This document shows positions 1 to 7,735 of a DNA stretch of 50,533 nt, piece by piece. The notes beneath the pieces are model-generated. The model ran no database searches and was not told the origin of the DNA. It worked only from the letters and a program-made list of their open reading frames with translations. Source of the DNA: an uncultured Clostridia bacterium (lineage in GTDB: Bacteria > Bacillota > Clostridia > Christensenellales > Aristaeellaceae); assembly GCA_947166705.1 (NCBI GenBank), contig CAMVFE010000016.1:1-50533 (forward strand), read 5' to 3'. The position numbers were made by a program, and so were the translations under genes. Each line of letters begins with the position of its first letter. The first letter of the stretch is position 1.

Positions 1-577
1 CTGGATGGGTAAAGCCTTTCAGCTTCTGTGCCAGAGCAGACAGCGAAGTGGTCTCACCGTTATACTCAATATGCCGGTCATCAACCACCGTAGGACGAAC
101 GGTCTCGTCGTCAGCGAAAACAATCTCAGCCCCGAAAGGAATCCGGCACTCACTGAACCGGAAGGGGCCTCGCCGGGCTTCCTCCCGTACTTCTTCAGCA
201 ATTTGCTCGTCAATGATTTCATGGCCTTCCGGCTGAACCCGCTTCAGGCGCTCCTGTGTGCCGCTGATTTTTGCGATGCTCTCCAACAAACTGTACGCAT
301 CTTCCGCAGACATGGCGTAAAACTCCTTCACCCGCTCACGGCCATCGAAGGTTTCGATGGAGCGAAGGTCAGGATTCAGCCGGTCGATCAGCTTGTGCAG
401 CTCCTTATCGGTCAGAGCACTTGCCACCTCATAAACGGCATATGCCCGAAAAGCAAAGGGGATCGTTTCGCTGCGGTTCAGCTGCTGTAGCCGACGTTCC
501 AGATTCTTTGCATAACCGATTTTGATATAATCTGGGAAAGACGGATTGGTCAGAATATAGATAACGCCTTTCGACAT
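1..577 (-). CDS. GIY-YIG (T5orf172/DUF4357-like) protein, 3' end cut by window
   Basis: The reading frame starts at the ATG complementary to 575-577 and stays open for 192 codons to the window edge, so the C-terminus is missing. The first 20 residues (GVIYILTN...DYIKIGYAKNL) carry the two-part GIY-YIG signature of the T5orf172 type. The distal part (FSECRIPFGAEIVFADDE ... TSLSALAQKL) resembles the DUF4357 domain often found at the C-terminus of such proteins. Family knowledge suggests a DNA-binding or nicking role in phage and mobile-element biology. A GGAGG ribosome site lies about 12 nt upstream, and the gene follows the XRE regulator by 24 nt, so they probably form one operon. I cannot tell whether it is an active nuclease. 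Confidence 0.82.
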   Translation of the reverse strand, partial: MSKGVIYILTNPSFPDYIKIGYAKNLERRLQQLNRSETIPFAFRAYAVYEVASALTDKELHKLIDRLNPDLRSIETFDGRERVKEFYAMSAEDAYSLLESIAKISGTQERLKRVQPEGHEIIDEQIAEEVREEARRGPFRFSECRIPFGAEIVFADDETVRPTVVDDRHIEYNGETTSLSALAQKLKGFTHP

Positions 578-601
578 AGGGAATACCTCCAACGTGTAAA
601 G

Positions 602-811
602 TCACTGAGGGTCCTGGATCAGCTCCATAATATCATCCATGGTGCAGCCCAGCGCGCCGCAGATTTTGACCAGCGTTTCCACACGCACATCCTCGTTTTT
701 ACCCAGCTTGGCCATGGCGTTGGTGCTGATCTTGGCCGCTTTGATGAGCTGCGTTTTGCTCATGCCCTTGTCGATAAGCAGCTTCCATAATTTATTGTAG
801 GATACAGCCAT
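602..811 (-). CDS. Small XRE/Cro-type HTH regulator
   Basis: A 69-residue protein that is almost entirely a helix-turn-helix domain of the Cro/C1 type (YNKLWKLLIDKGMSKTQLIKA... then AMAKLGKNEDVRVETLVKIC). This is the compact family common next to mobile-element genes. I chose the ATG at 811 rather than the longer frame opening at 868 because GGAGGG sits 9 nt upstream of it, and a clear promoter (882-887 and 859-864) lies inside the longer frame. It probably regulates itself and the GIY-YIG gene 24 nt downstream. No partner domain or sensor region is present. Confidence 0.88.
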   Translation of the reverse strand: MAVSYNKLWKLLIDKGMSKTQLIKAAKISTNAMAKLGKNEDVRVETLVKICGALGCTMDDIMELIQDPQ

Positions 812-858
812 TGTGTTGTCCCTCCATATGCGAAATAACGGCAGTGTGTTCCATGAAG

Positions 859-887
859 AGTATACCAAATCCTACAGTTGCCCGCAA
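859..887 (-). promoter_or_regulatory. Promoter of the XRE / GIY-YIG operon
   Basis: On the minus strand TTGCGG (887-882) is followed after exactly 17 nt by TATACT (864-859). The expected start of transcription is near 852, about 40 nt before the XRE start codon. Confidence 0.7.
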
Positions 888-998
888 TATAAAATTGCAA
901 TCCTCAATCGGTGAAACCATTTTCTGGATGCTGTTTCCGGCGTTATCATTGCGCTCGTAGCAGTTATCTTACTATTTTATAGGGAGTATTTTACGGAA

Positions 999-1080
999 GA
1001 ATCGTGTAAAGATACACGTTACAGGGCCAGAATCGTGTAAATTTACACGGCAACCAGAGGGAATCGTGTAAGAATACACG
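999..1080. repeat. Three palindromes phased at 31 bp (operator or arm-site array)
   Basis: Three copies of GAATCGTGTAA-N3-TACACG start at 999, 1030 and 1061, a period of exactly 31 bp or about three helical turns. The palindromic cores are 1003-1018, 1034-1049 and 1065-1080. The core (CGTGTAA ... TACACG) is conserved, while the 11-15 bp between cores differs, as expected for protein-binding sites rather than a simple tandem duplication. A half-site CGTGTAAAG also occurs at 593-601, in front of the GIY-YIG gene. The array lies between the XRE promoter and the 3' end of tRNA-Ser. The binding protein is unknown; the XRE regulator or an integrase/excisionase of a mobile element are the obvious candidates. 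Confidence 0.75.
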
Positions 1081-1184
1081 GGTTGCAACCGGGGAAGAAA
1101 AGAAAGATCCGGCCACCGGGACTTCCACTTGGAAGAGCCTGATAGCCGGAAACTCTTTATTTCTGGGCATTTTCGAGCAAATGA

Positions 1185-1219
1185 AAGGACGCTGACATTG
1201 TATCAATATCAGCGTCCTT
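1185..1219 (-). terminator. Hairpin downstream of tRNA-Ser
   Basis: A perfect 11-bp stem (1185-1195 with 1209-1219) lies 4 nt beyond the tRNA 3' end. Read on the minus strand it is followed by TTTCATTTG, a weak uridine tract. It probably terminates or processes the tRNA transcript. Confidence 0.6.
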
Positions 1220-1222
1220 AGG

Positions 1223-1311
1223 TGGCGGAGCGGGTGGGATTCGAACCCACGTGGCGTTGCCGCCAAACTGATTTCGAGTCAGCCCCGTTATGACCGCTTC
1301 GATACCGCTCC
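1223..1311 (-). tRNA. tRNA-Ser(CGA)
   Basis: Read on the minus strand this gives a type II cloverleaf with encoded CCA (1225-1223). The acceptor stem is GGAGCGG paired with CCGCTCC. The anticodon stem GCTGA/TCAGT closes the loop CTCGAAA, giving anticodon CGA for UCG codons. There is a long variable arm, and the T arm has the loop TTCGAAT. The 89-nt length and variable arm fit serine. Its 3' end faces the XRE/GIY-YIG block, the usual orientation for an element integrated at a tRNA gene. Confidence 0.95.
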
Positions 1312-1322
1312 ACGCGGGGGAG

Positions 1323-1351
1323 ATTATAGCACAGCCACGGACCGTTTGCAA
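1323..1351 (-). promoter_or_regulatory. tRNA-Ser promoter
   Basis: On the minus strand TTGCAA (1351-1346) and TATAAT (1328-1323) are separated by 17 nt, about 11 nt before the mature tRNA 5' end. Confidence 0.75.
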
Positions 1352-1444
1352 CCGGGAAGGCGCCATGGTTTTTCCTTTCCGACCGCGCCGGAAACGCAGT
1401 GGATTTCCTTGCCCGGTCCCGCCGGACGGCGCGGCAGATTCTTC

Positions 1445-1473
1445 TTCCCAATCCCGCGGACAGATGGTATAAT
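1445..1473 (+). promoter_or_regulatory. Promoter of the flavodoxin-like gene
   Basis: TTCCCA (1445-1450), 17 nt, then TATAAT (1468-1473), 26 nt before the start codon at 1500. The -10 is perfect and the -35 weak. Confidence 0.55.
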
Positions 1474-1499
1474 CCTGCTGTGGAAGGAAGGAGAAGCGC

Positions 1500-1907
1500 A
1501 TGAAATACGCAGTGAGATATTACACGAAGACGGGAAACACGAAAAAGCTGGCGGAAGCCGTTGCCCGGGAGCTGGGCGTGGAGGCCCTGCCGATCAGCTG
1601 CCCCGTGGACGAAAGGACGGAGACGCTGTTCCTGGGCAATTCCTACTACGCTTTCTCCATCGATCCGGAGGTCCGGGATTTCATCCGGTCGCTGGATAAG
1701 CAAAAAGTCGGCAGAATCGTCAATTTCGGAAGCGCGGCCATGCTGAATTCGACCCTGAAAAAGGTGCGGGCCGAGGCGGACAGGGTCGGCATTCCGGTGG
1801 AGGAACGGGAGTTCCACTGCCGGGGCGAGTTCAAGGGAATCCATAAGGGACGGCCGAACGCGGAGGACCTTGCCGCGGCGGCGGCGTTCGCAAAATCCTT
1901 TCTGTAA
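1500..1907 (+). CDS. Flavodoxin-like protein
   Basis: A 135-residue single-domain protein. The N-terminal strand runs directly into the FMN-phosphate loop YTKTGNTKKLA (T-x-T-G-N-T), the hallmark of flavodoxins. The aromatic-containing segment LGNSYYAFSID and the later FGSAAM fit the second and third flavin-contact loops in shortened form. It probably carries FMN and acts as a small cytoplasmic electron carrier or a subunit of an oxidoreductase. GGAAGGAG lies just upstream of the ATG. The hybrid kinase gene starts 45 nt downstream, so co-transcription is possible. It is shorter than classical flavodoxins, so the partner and redox role are unknown. Confidence 0.78.
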   Translation: MKYAVRYYTKTGNTKKLAEAVARELGVEALPISCPVDERTETLFLGNSYYAFSIDPEVRDFIRSLDKQKVGRIVNFGSAAMLNSTLKKVRAEADRVGIPVEEREFHCRGEFKGIHKGRPNAEDLAAAAAFAKSFL

Positions 1908-1952
1908 GAAGGCGGAACACGGACAAAACCATACACGGGAGAGGCTACCGGG

Positions 1953-4424
1953 ATGAACAGCAGGAAGTTCGAGCTGAATGATGATACGCTTGGCATCATC
2001 GAGGAGATTGGCGGATATATGCCCGGCGGCTTCTTTATTTACCGCGCGGAGGATCGGGAGAAACTGATCTACGCCAATCAGGCGGTTTTCAGGATCTACG
2101 GCTGCCGGGATGCCGGGGAGTTCGCCGAACTGACGGGGAACACCTTCCGGGGCATGGTGCATCTGGACGATTACGGCCGGGTCAGCGCCGTCATCACCGG
2201 GCAGATCCGCAGCAGCGAGGAGAAGATCGACCACGAGGAATACCGGATCATCCGCCGGGACGGGGAAATCCGATGGGTGGACGATTACCGCCATTACATG
2301 GAGACCCGCGCGTACGGCGGGGTTTTTGTCGTGTTTATCAGCGATATCACGGAAAAAAAGGATTCAGCGGGAGACGGAAGGGTGGCGCTTCATGAGCGCC
2401 TGCTGGCCGAGGAACGGAACCGGGAGCAGCAGAATCAGCTGATCACCGCGCTGAGCTCGGACTACTGGAGCGTATATCTGGTGCAGCTGGACCGGGACGA
2501 GGGCGTCTGCTACCAGGAGAGCGGGGAGGACCGGGAATATCAGCTGGGTCGGCATTTCCAGTACCGGGAGAGCATCCGCGCCTACGCAGAGGAATACGTC
2601 ACGGCAAAATACCGGGAGGAGTTCCTGCGCTTTACGGAACCGGACGCGATCCGGGAGGCGCTGCTGACCAGCCGGGTGATCTCCTACCGGTATCAGATCA
2701 TAAAGAACGGGAAGCCGATCTACGTCATGATCCGGTTTGCCGGCGTGCGCCGCCCCGAGGAGCGAGACGACGGGAAGGTGCATTCCGTCGGGCTGAGCTT
2801 CTCCAACGTGGACGCGGAGACGCGCAAGAGCCTGGAGCAGAACCGGGCGCTGAGCGAGGCGCTTGCCGCCGCCCAGGAGGCGAGCCGGGCCAAGACCGCC
2901 TTCCTGTCGAACATGAGCCACGAGATCCGCACCCCGATGAACGCGATCATCGGGCTGAACGACATCGCGATGCACGAGCCCTCGGCCAGCGAAAAGATCC
3001 GGGACTATCTCAGCCGTATCGGCACCAACGCCAACCATCTGCTGGGCATCATCAACGACATTCTGGATATGAGCCGGATCGAATCCGGGCGCATGGTGAT
3101 CCGGAGCGAGGAATTCTCCTTCGCCAAGACGCTGGAGCAGGTCAACGCCATCATCAGCAGCCAGTGCCGCGAGAACGGGCTGCACTACGAATGCCGGACC
3201 CGGGGAAATGTCCGGGACTACTACGTGGGCGACGACATGAAGCTGCGGCAGGTGATGATCAACATCCTCGGAAACGCGGTCAAATTCACCCCGGCGGGGG
3301 GCAGCATCACCTTCTCGGTGGAAACCATTGCGCAGTTCGACGGGAAGTCCACGCTGCGGATGACCTTCGCCGACACGGGCATCGGCATGAGCCGGGACTA
3401 CCTGCCGAAGCTTTTTGACGCCTTCTCCCAGGAGGACGCCTCCACCACCAGCCGATACGGCAGCACCGGCCTCGGCATGCCGATCACCAAGAACATCGTG
3501 GAGCTGATGAACGGGAACATCGAGGTGGAGAGCGAGCAGGGAAAGGGAACGACCTTCACGGTGACCGTGACGCTGATCGACTCCGAACGGAACGACGGGG
3601 TCGAAGCGGGGGACCAGATCCAGCCGGACGAGATGTGCGTGCTGGTCATCGACGACGATCCGGTCGCGTGCGACCATGCCCGGCTCGTGCTCGGGCAGGT
3701 GGGCATCAGCTGCGAAACCGCGGTTTCCGGGCAGGAAGGCGTTGAGATGGCCCGGCTGCGCTACGCCCGCAGGGAGCCGTACAACCTGATCCTGGTCGAC
3801 TGGAAGATGCCCGGCATGGACGGCGTCGAGACCACCCGGAAGATCCGCGCCATCATGGGGACGGAGATCCCCATCATCATCCTGACCTCGTACAGCTGGG
3901 AGGACGTGGCGGAGGAGGCCCTGGAGGCGGGCGTGGATACCTTCGTGGCCAAGCCCCTGTTCGCGGGCAACGTGATGGAGGAATTCCGCGCCGCGTTCCG
4001 GAAGAAGAACGTCCGGCTGGAGCGGGAGACCGCCGACCTGAAGGGGAGGCGGATCCTGCTGGCGGAGGACGTGCCGGTCAACGCCGAGATCATGATGATG
4101 GTGCTGGGCATGCGCGAGGTGCAGGTCGAGCTGGCGGAGAACGGGCGCAGGGCCGTGGAGATGTTCACGGAGCACGAGCCCGGCTACTACGACGCGATCC
4201 TCATGGATATGCGCATGCCGGAGATGGACGGGCTGGAGGCCACCCGGCGCATCCGGGCGAGCGGACGGGCGGACGCGGAGAGCATTCCGATCATCGCGCT
4301 GACGGCCAACGCGTTTGACGAGGATGTCCAGCGCAGCATGCAGGCGGGGCTGAACGCCCACCTGAGCAAACCGGTGGAGCCAGAAGCCCTGTTCCGGACG
4401 CTCGAGGGACTGATCGCGCCCTGA
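1953..4424 (+). CDS. Soluble PAS hybrid histidine kinase with two receiver domains
   Basis: An 823-residue phosphorelay protein without membrane segments. In order: a PAS domain (about 15-130, ending in the typical VVFISDITEKK), a second PAS-like region (about 150-285), HisKA with the phosphoacceptor His near 323 (SHEIRTP), and HATPase_c with N box NAVKFTP, DTGIG and STGLGMP. Two receivers follow, with phosphoacceptor Asp near 616 (LVDWKMPGMDG) and Asp near 752 (LMDMRMPEMDG), each followed by the conserved Thr/Ser and Lys (ILTSYS...AKPL; ALTAN...SKPV). There is no HPt or DNA-binding output, so the signal must pass to a partner encoded elsewhere. Lack of a transmembrane region suggests an internal signal. 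The gene lies between the flavodoxin-like gene and RpiB; a redox or metabolic signal is only inference. Confidence 0.92.
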   Translation: MNSRKFELNDDTLGIIEEIGGYMPGGFFIYRAEDREKLIYANQAVFRIYGCRDAGEFAELTGNTFRGMVHLDDYGRVSAVITGQIRSSEEKIDHEEYRIIRRDGEIRWVDDYRHYMETRAYGGVFVVFISDITEKKDSAGDGRVALHERLLAEERNREQQNQLITALSSDYWSVYLVQLDRDEGVCYQESGEDREYQLGRHFQYRESIRAYAEEYVTAKYREEFLRFTEPDAIREALLTSRVISYRYQIIKNGKPIYVMIRFAGVRRPEERDDGKVHSVGLSFSNVDAETRKSLEQNRALSEALAAAQEASRAKTAFLSNMSHEIRTPMNAIIGLNDIAMHEPSASEKIRDYLSRIGTNANHLLGIINDILDMSRIESGRMVIRSEEFSFAKTLEQVNAIISSQCRENGLHYECRTRGNVRDYYVGDDMKLRQVMINILGNAVKFTPAGGSITFSVETIAQFDGKSTLRMTFADTGIGMSRDYLPKLFDAFSQEDASTTSRYGSTGLGMPITKNIVELMNGNIEVESEQGKGTTFTVTVTLIDSERNDGVEAGDQIQPDEMCVLVIDDDPVACDHARLVLGQVGISCETAVSGQEGVEMARLRYARREPYNLILVDWKMPGMDGVETTRKIRAIMGTEIPIIILTSYSWEDVAEEALEAGVDTFVAKPLFAGNVMEEFRAAFRKKNVRLERETADLKGRRILLAEDVPVNAEIMMMVLGMREVQVELAENGRRAVEMFTEHEPGYYDAILMDMRMPEMDGLEATRRIRASGRADAESIPIIALTANAFDEDVQRSMQAGLNAHLSKPVEPEALFRTLEGLIAP

Positions 4425-4473
4425 GGGGATGAATACGGAGAAGAATCCAGAAAACAGCCAGGAGGGAAGCAGC

Positions 4474-4941
4474 ATGATTATCGCAATCGGGAACGATCAC
4501 GCGGGGGTGGAGATGAAGCAGCAGATCGCCGCGTACCTGCGGGAGATGGGGCACGAGGTGATCAACACGGGGAATGACGACCCGGCGGACCGGGGGGACG
4601 ATTACCCCGTCTACGGATACCGGGTCGGGAGGCTGGTCGCCGACGGGAAGGCGGAACGCGGGATCTGCATCTGCGGAACGGGGGTCGGCATCTCCCTGGC
4701 GGCCAACAAGATTCCCGGCATCCGGGCCTGCGTATGCTCGGAGCCGTACACGGCCCAGCTTTCCGCCCGCCACAACCGGACCAACGTGCTGTGCTTCGGC
4801 GCGCGCGTGGTGGGCATCGAGCTGGCCAAAATGATCGTGAAGGAATGGCTGGAGGCCAGGTTTGAGGGAGAGAGGCACCAGCGCCGGATCGACATGATCA
4901 CGGAGATCGAAAAAACGGGAAGACTCGCTTCGGAAGACTGA
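4474..4941 (+). CDS. rpiB: Ribose-5-phosphate isomerase B (RpiB/LacAB family)
   Basis: A 155-residue enzyme that interconverts ribose-5-phosphate and ribulose-5-phosphate or related sugar phosphates. Family marks are IAIGNDHAG at the start, the catalytic-cysteine and phosphate loop ICICGTGVGIS, and SARHNRTNVLCFGAR, which supplies the catalytic His and phosphate-binding Arg/Asn. The ATG at 4474 is preceded by AGGAGGG at 4460-4466; the frame opens earlier at 4429 without a ribosome site. It sits 49 nt after the kinase and 43 nt before the GH3 gene, likely one transcript. In this family some members act on allose or galactose phosphates, and the glycosidase neighbour leaves that open. Confidence 0.9.
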   Translation: MIIAIGNDHAGVEMKQQIAAYLREMGHEVINTGNDDPADRGDDYPVYGYRVGRLVADGKAERGICICGTGVGISLAANKIPGIRACVCSEPYTAQLSARHNRTNVLCFGARVVGIELAKMIVKEWLEARFEGERHQRRIDMITEIEKTGRLASED

Positions 4942-4984
4942 AGGACCGGAAACGAACCCCACAGGACAGAGAAGGAGGAAGAAC

Positions 4985-7591
4985 ATGGCAAAAATCTACG
5001 CATCCAGGAATCCGGAAGTCAGCGCACGGGAAACCGCCAACGGCCAGCGCTCGCGGGAGATCGCGGTCCAGGGCATGGTGCTGCTGGAAAACAGCGGCGT
5101 GCTGCCGCTGGAGGGAAAGCCCGGGAAAATTGCCCTGTACGGGAACGGCGCCCGCCGGACCATCAAGGGCGGCACGGGATCCGGAGACGTGAACAGCCGG
5201 GAGACGGTGAACATCGAGACGGGGCTTGAGGACGCCGGATTCGAGATCGTCACCCGCGGCTGGATCGACCGGGACTGCGCCAGCAACGACGCGGCGGAGG
5301 CCGCGTACTTCGCCGGGCTGAAAAAGGTTTTCGATGAAAAGGGCATGGCGGCTTTCGGCCTGCTGTTTGACAACCCCTTCATTCCGCCGGCGATGATTCC
5401 GGTGGAGGACGCTGATATCCGCGCGGAAGAAACGGATACGGCAGTGTTTGTGATTGCGCGCAATTCCGGCGAGGGAAAGGACCGCCGGGACACCCCCGGG
5501 GAATACGAGCTGTTTGAGGAGGAGATCGCTTCCCTGCGCCGGGTGGCGGCCGCCTATCCGAAGACGGTGCTGGTGCTGAACGTCGGCGGGATTATCGACA
5601 TGAAGGCCGTGAAGGAAATCCCCGGGATCGGCGCCATCCTGCTGATGGGCCAGGCCGGCAACTACGGCGGATACGCCCTGGCGGACGCCCTGACCGGAAA
5701 GCAGGCGCCGAGCGGACGCCTGACGGATACGTGGGCGGTCAATTACGCGGACTATCCCTCCGCCGCGACCTTCAGCCACTGCAACGGCGACCTGGACGAC
5801 GAATACTACACGGAGGGCATCTACGTCGGATACCGGTACTTCGACACCTTCAACGTGGCTCCCATGTATCCCTTCGGATACGGGCTGAGCTACACCTCCT
5901 TCGAAATGGCCTGCGAAGCCTGCGCCGCGGACGAGAAGGAGGTCTGCCTCCGGATCCGGGTGACCAACACCGGCACGCGCAGCGGGCGGCAGGTGGTTCA
6001 GGCCTACTACTCCGCGCCGGCCGGGAAGCTGGAGAAGCCCTATCAGGAGCTGGCGGCATACGCGAAGACGAAGGAGCTGAAGCCCGGGGAATCCGAAACG
6101 CTGACGCTGCGCTTCGCCACGGCGGACATGGCTTCCTACAGCGAGGAGAAGGCCGCGTGGATCCTGGAGAGCGGCACCTATTACATCCGCTGGGGCGAGC
6201 ATTCCCGGAGCACCCGGATCGCGGCGGCGCTGACGCTGGATGCGGACGCGGTGACGGAGCAGGTCAGGAACGTGCTGAAGCTGGACTGCAGCATGGAGAC
6301 CCTGTCCTCCCGCGGCGCCACGCCCTGGAGCTATGCCGGGGAGGCGGAGGAGAAGGCGGCCGCGCCGGCCTTCCCGCTGACAGCGGCGAAGATTCCCTGC
6401 TGCAGGGCGGAATATGCCGGAAAGCCGCAGGCGATCCCGGCGACCGAAAAGCAGAATAAGATCACCATGGAGGACGTGCGGCAGGGCAGGGCGACGCTGG
6501 ACGAGCTGGTGAGCCAGCTGACTCCCTTTGAGATGGCCACGCTGTGCGTCGGATCCGCCCGCGGCGGATTCTTCGGGGACGGCCCGCAGATCGGCGCCTC
6601 CTCCGCGGCCTGCCCCGGCGCGGCCGGAGATACGACCTCCCTGCTGGTGGACGACCGCGGCGTGCGCAACCTGATCCTGCCCGACGGCCCGGCCGGACTG
6701 CGGCTGGCGCCGCATTTCAAGGTGGACGGGAACGGAAAGATTTATATGATCGGGTCCCCCTTCCCGGGATTTGACCTGATCGCGGGCGGACGGGAAAAGC
6801 CGGCCATTCCGGAGGACGCGGTGGATTACTACCAGTACGCGACCGCCATCCCCACCGCGACGCTGCTGGCCCAGACCTGGGACGACGCGGCGGTTGAGGA
6901 AGCCGGGAACATCGTCGGCGAGGAGATGGAAGAATTCGGATGCGACCTGTGGCTGGCGCCCGGCATGAACATCCACCGGAACCCGCTGTGCGGACGGAAC
7001 TTTGAATACTACTCGGAGGATCCCCTGCTGGCCGGCAGGTGCGCCGCGGCGGACACGCGGGGCGTGCAGAAGCATCCCAGCGCGGGAACCACCATCAAGC
7101 ATTTTGCCTTCAACAACCAGGAAGACAACCGCAGCCACGTCAATTCCCACGTGGACGAGCGGACGATCCGGGAGATCTACCTGAAGGGCTTCGAGATCTG
7201 CATCCGGGAAGCGAAGCCGCTTTCCATCATGACCTCCTACAACCTGATCAACGGCGAGCATACGGCCAACAGCTATGACCTGATCACCGCGCTGGCCCGG
7301 GACGAATGGGGATTTGACGGCATCGTCATGACCGACTGGGGCACCACGAGGAAGGCGGCGCTGATCGAAGGGCAGCAGAGCGCCGAATTCAAGTACGGAA
7401 GCTCCTACGCCTCCGGATGCGTCAAGGCCGGAAACGACCTGACCATGCCGGGAAGCGATGAGGATGTCCAGGATATCCTGGACGCGCTGGACAAGAAGGA
7501 AGGGGAGGTTCCGTATCCCCTGAGCCTCGGGGAGCTTCAGGCCGCCGCGAAGCGGATGCTGAGCCTGATCCTGAGGATGCAGCGCGGCTGA
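4985..7591 (+). CDS. Glycoside hydrolase family 3 beta-glycosidase with permuted domains
   Basis: An 868-residue intracellular enzyme (no signal peptide). The domain order is the reverse of most GH3 enzymes. The (alpha/beta)6 domain comes first (IAVQGMVLLENSGVLPL near residue 25 is its usual beginning), followed by a fibronectin III-like domain (about 305-390, VTNTGTRSGRQVVQAYYSAP). The TIM barrel comes last. The catalytic nucleophile is Asp near 784 in FDGIVMTDWG, and substrate-binding KHFAFNNQE and GRNFEYYSEDP are intact. The same order is known from beta-glucosidases of rumen Firmicutes such as Ruminococcus albus and Butyrivibrio. It probably releases terminal beta-glucose or xylose from imported oligosaccharides. 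GGAGG lies 8 nt upstream of the ATG; the gene ends at a strong hairpin. Confidence 0.92.
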   Translation: MAKIYASRNPEVSARETANGQRSREIAVQGMVLLENSGVLPLEGKPGKIALYGNGARRTIKGGTGSGDVNSRETVNIETGLEDAGFEIVTRGWIDRDCASNDAAEAAYFAGLKKVFDEKGMAAFGLLFDNPFIPPAMIPVEDADIRAEETDTAVFVIARNSGEGKDRRDTPGEYELFEEEIASLRRVAAAYPKTVLVLNVGGIIDMKAVKEIPGIGAILLMGQAGNYGGYALADALTGKQAPSGRLTDTWAVNYADYPSAATFSHCNGDLDDEYYTEGIYVGYRYFDTFNVAPMYPFGYGLSYTSFEMACEACAADEKEVCLRIRVTNTGTRSGRQVVQAYYSAPAGKLEKPYQELAAYAKTKELKPGESETLTLRFATADMASYSEEKAAWILESGTYYIRWGEHSRSTRIAAALTLDADAVTEQVRNVLKLDCSMETLSSRGATPWSYAGEAEEKAAAPAFPLTAAKIPCCRAEYAGKPQAIPATEKQNKITMEDVRQGRATLDELVSQLTPFEMATLCVGSARGGFFGDGPQIGASSAACPGAAGDTTSLLVDDRGVRNLILPDGPAGLRLAPHFKVDGNGKIYMIGSPFPGFDLIAGGREKPAIPEDAVDYYQYATAIPTATLLAQTWDDAAVEEAGNIVGEEMEEFGCDLWLAPGMNIHRNPLCGRNFEYYSEDPLLAGRCAAADTRGVQKHPSAGTTIKHFAFNNQEDNRSHVNSHVDERTIREIYLKGFEICIREAKPLSIMTSYNLINGEHTANSYDLITALARDEWGFDGIVMTDWGTTRKAALIEGQQSAEFKYGSSYASGCVKAGNDLTMPGSDEDVQDILDALDKKEGEVPYPLSLGELQAAAKRMLSLILRMQRG

Positions 7592-7669
7592 AGGCCGAAA
7601 AGCGGACACTGAGCCCGAGCCTGAGCATGGAACCAGGCTGCGCAAGGCAGAAGGAAAACAGGAAACAAA

Positions 7670-7697
7670 GGAATCCCCGGCGAACGCCGGGGATTCC
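7670..7697. terminator. Bidirectional terminator between GH3 and NRPS genes
   Basis: A perfect 13-bp inverted repeat (7670-7682 with 7685-7697). It is followed by TGTTTT on the plus strand and by TTTGTTT on the minus strand, so it can end both convergent genes. Confidence 0.85.
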
Positions 7698-7735
7698 TGT
7701 TTTCAGCGGGAAACCGGGGATAAAAGGAACGGAGC

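Noticed and set aside
2364-4475. Long minus-strand open frame (703 codons) across the histidine kinase gene
   Set aside because: It mirrors the coding strand of an unmistakable kinase; its translation is His/Val/Leu-rich without domains. High GC makes antisense frames long.
4898-7645. 915-codon minus-strand frame over the GH3 gene
   Set aside because: Antisense shadow of a gene with intact catalytic motifs; no plausible protein features.
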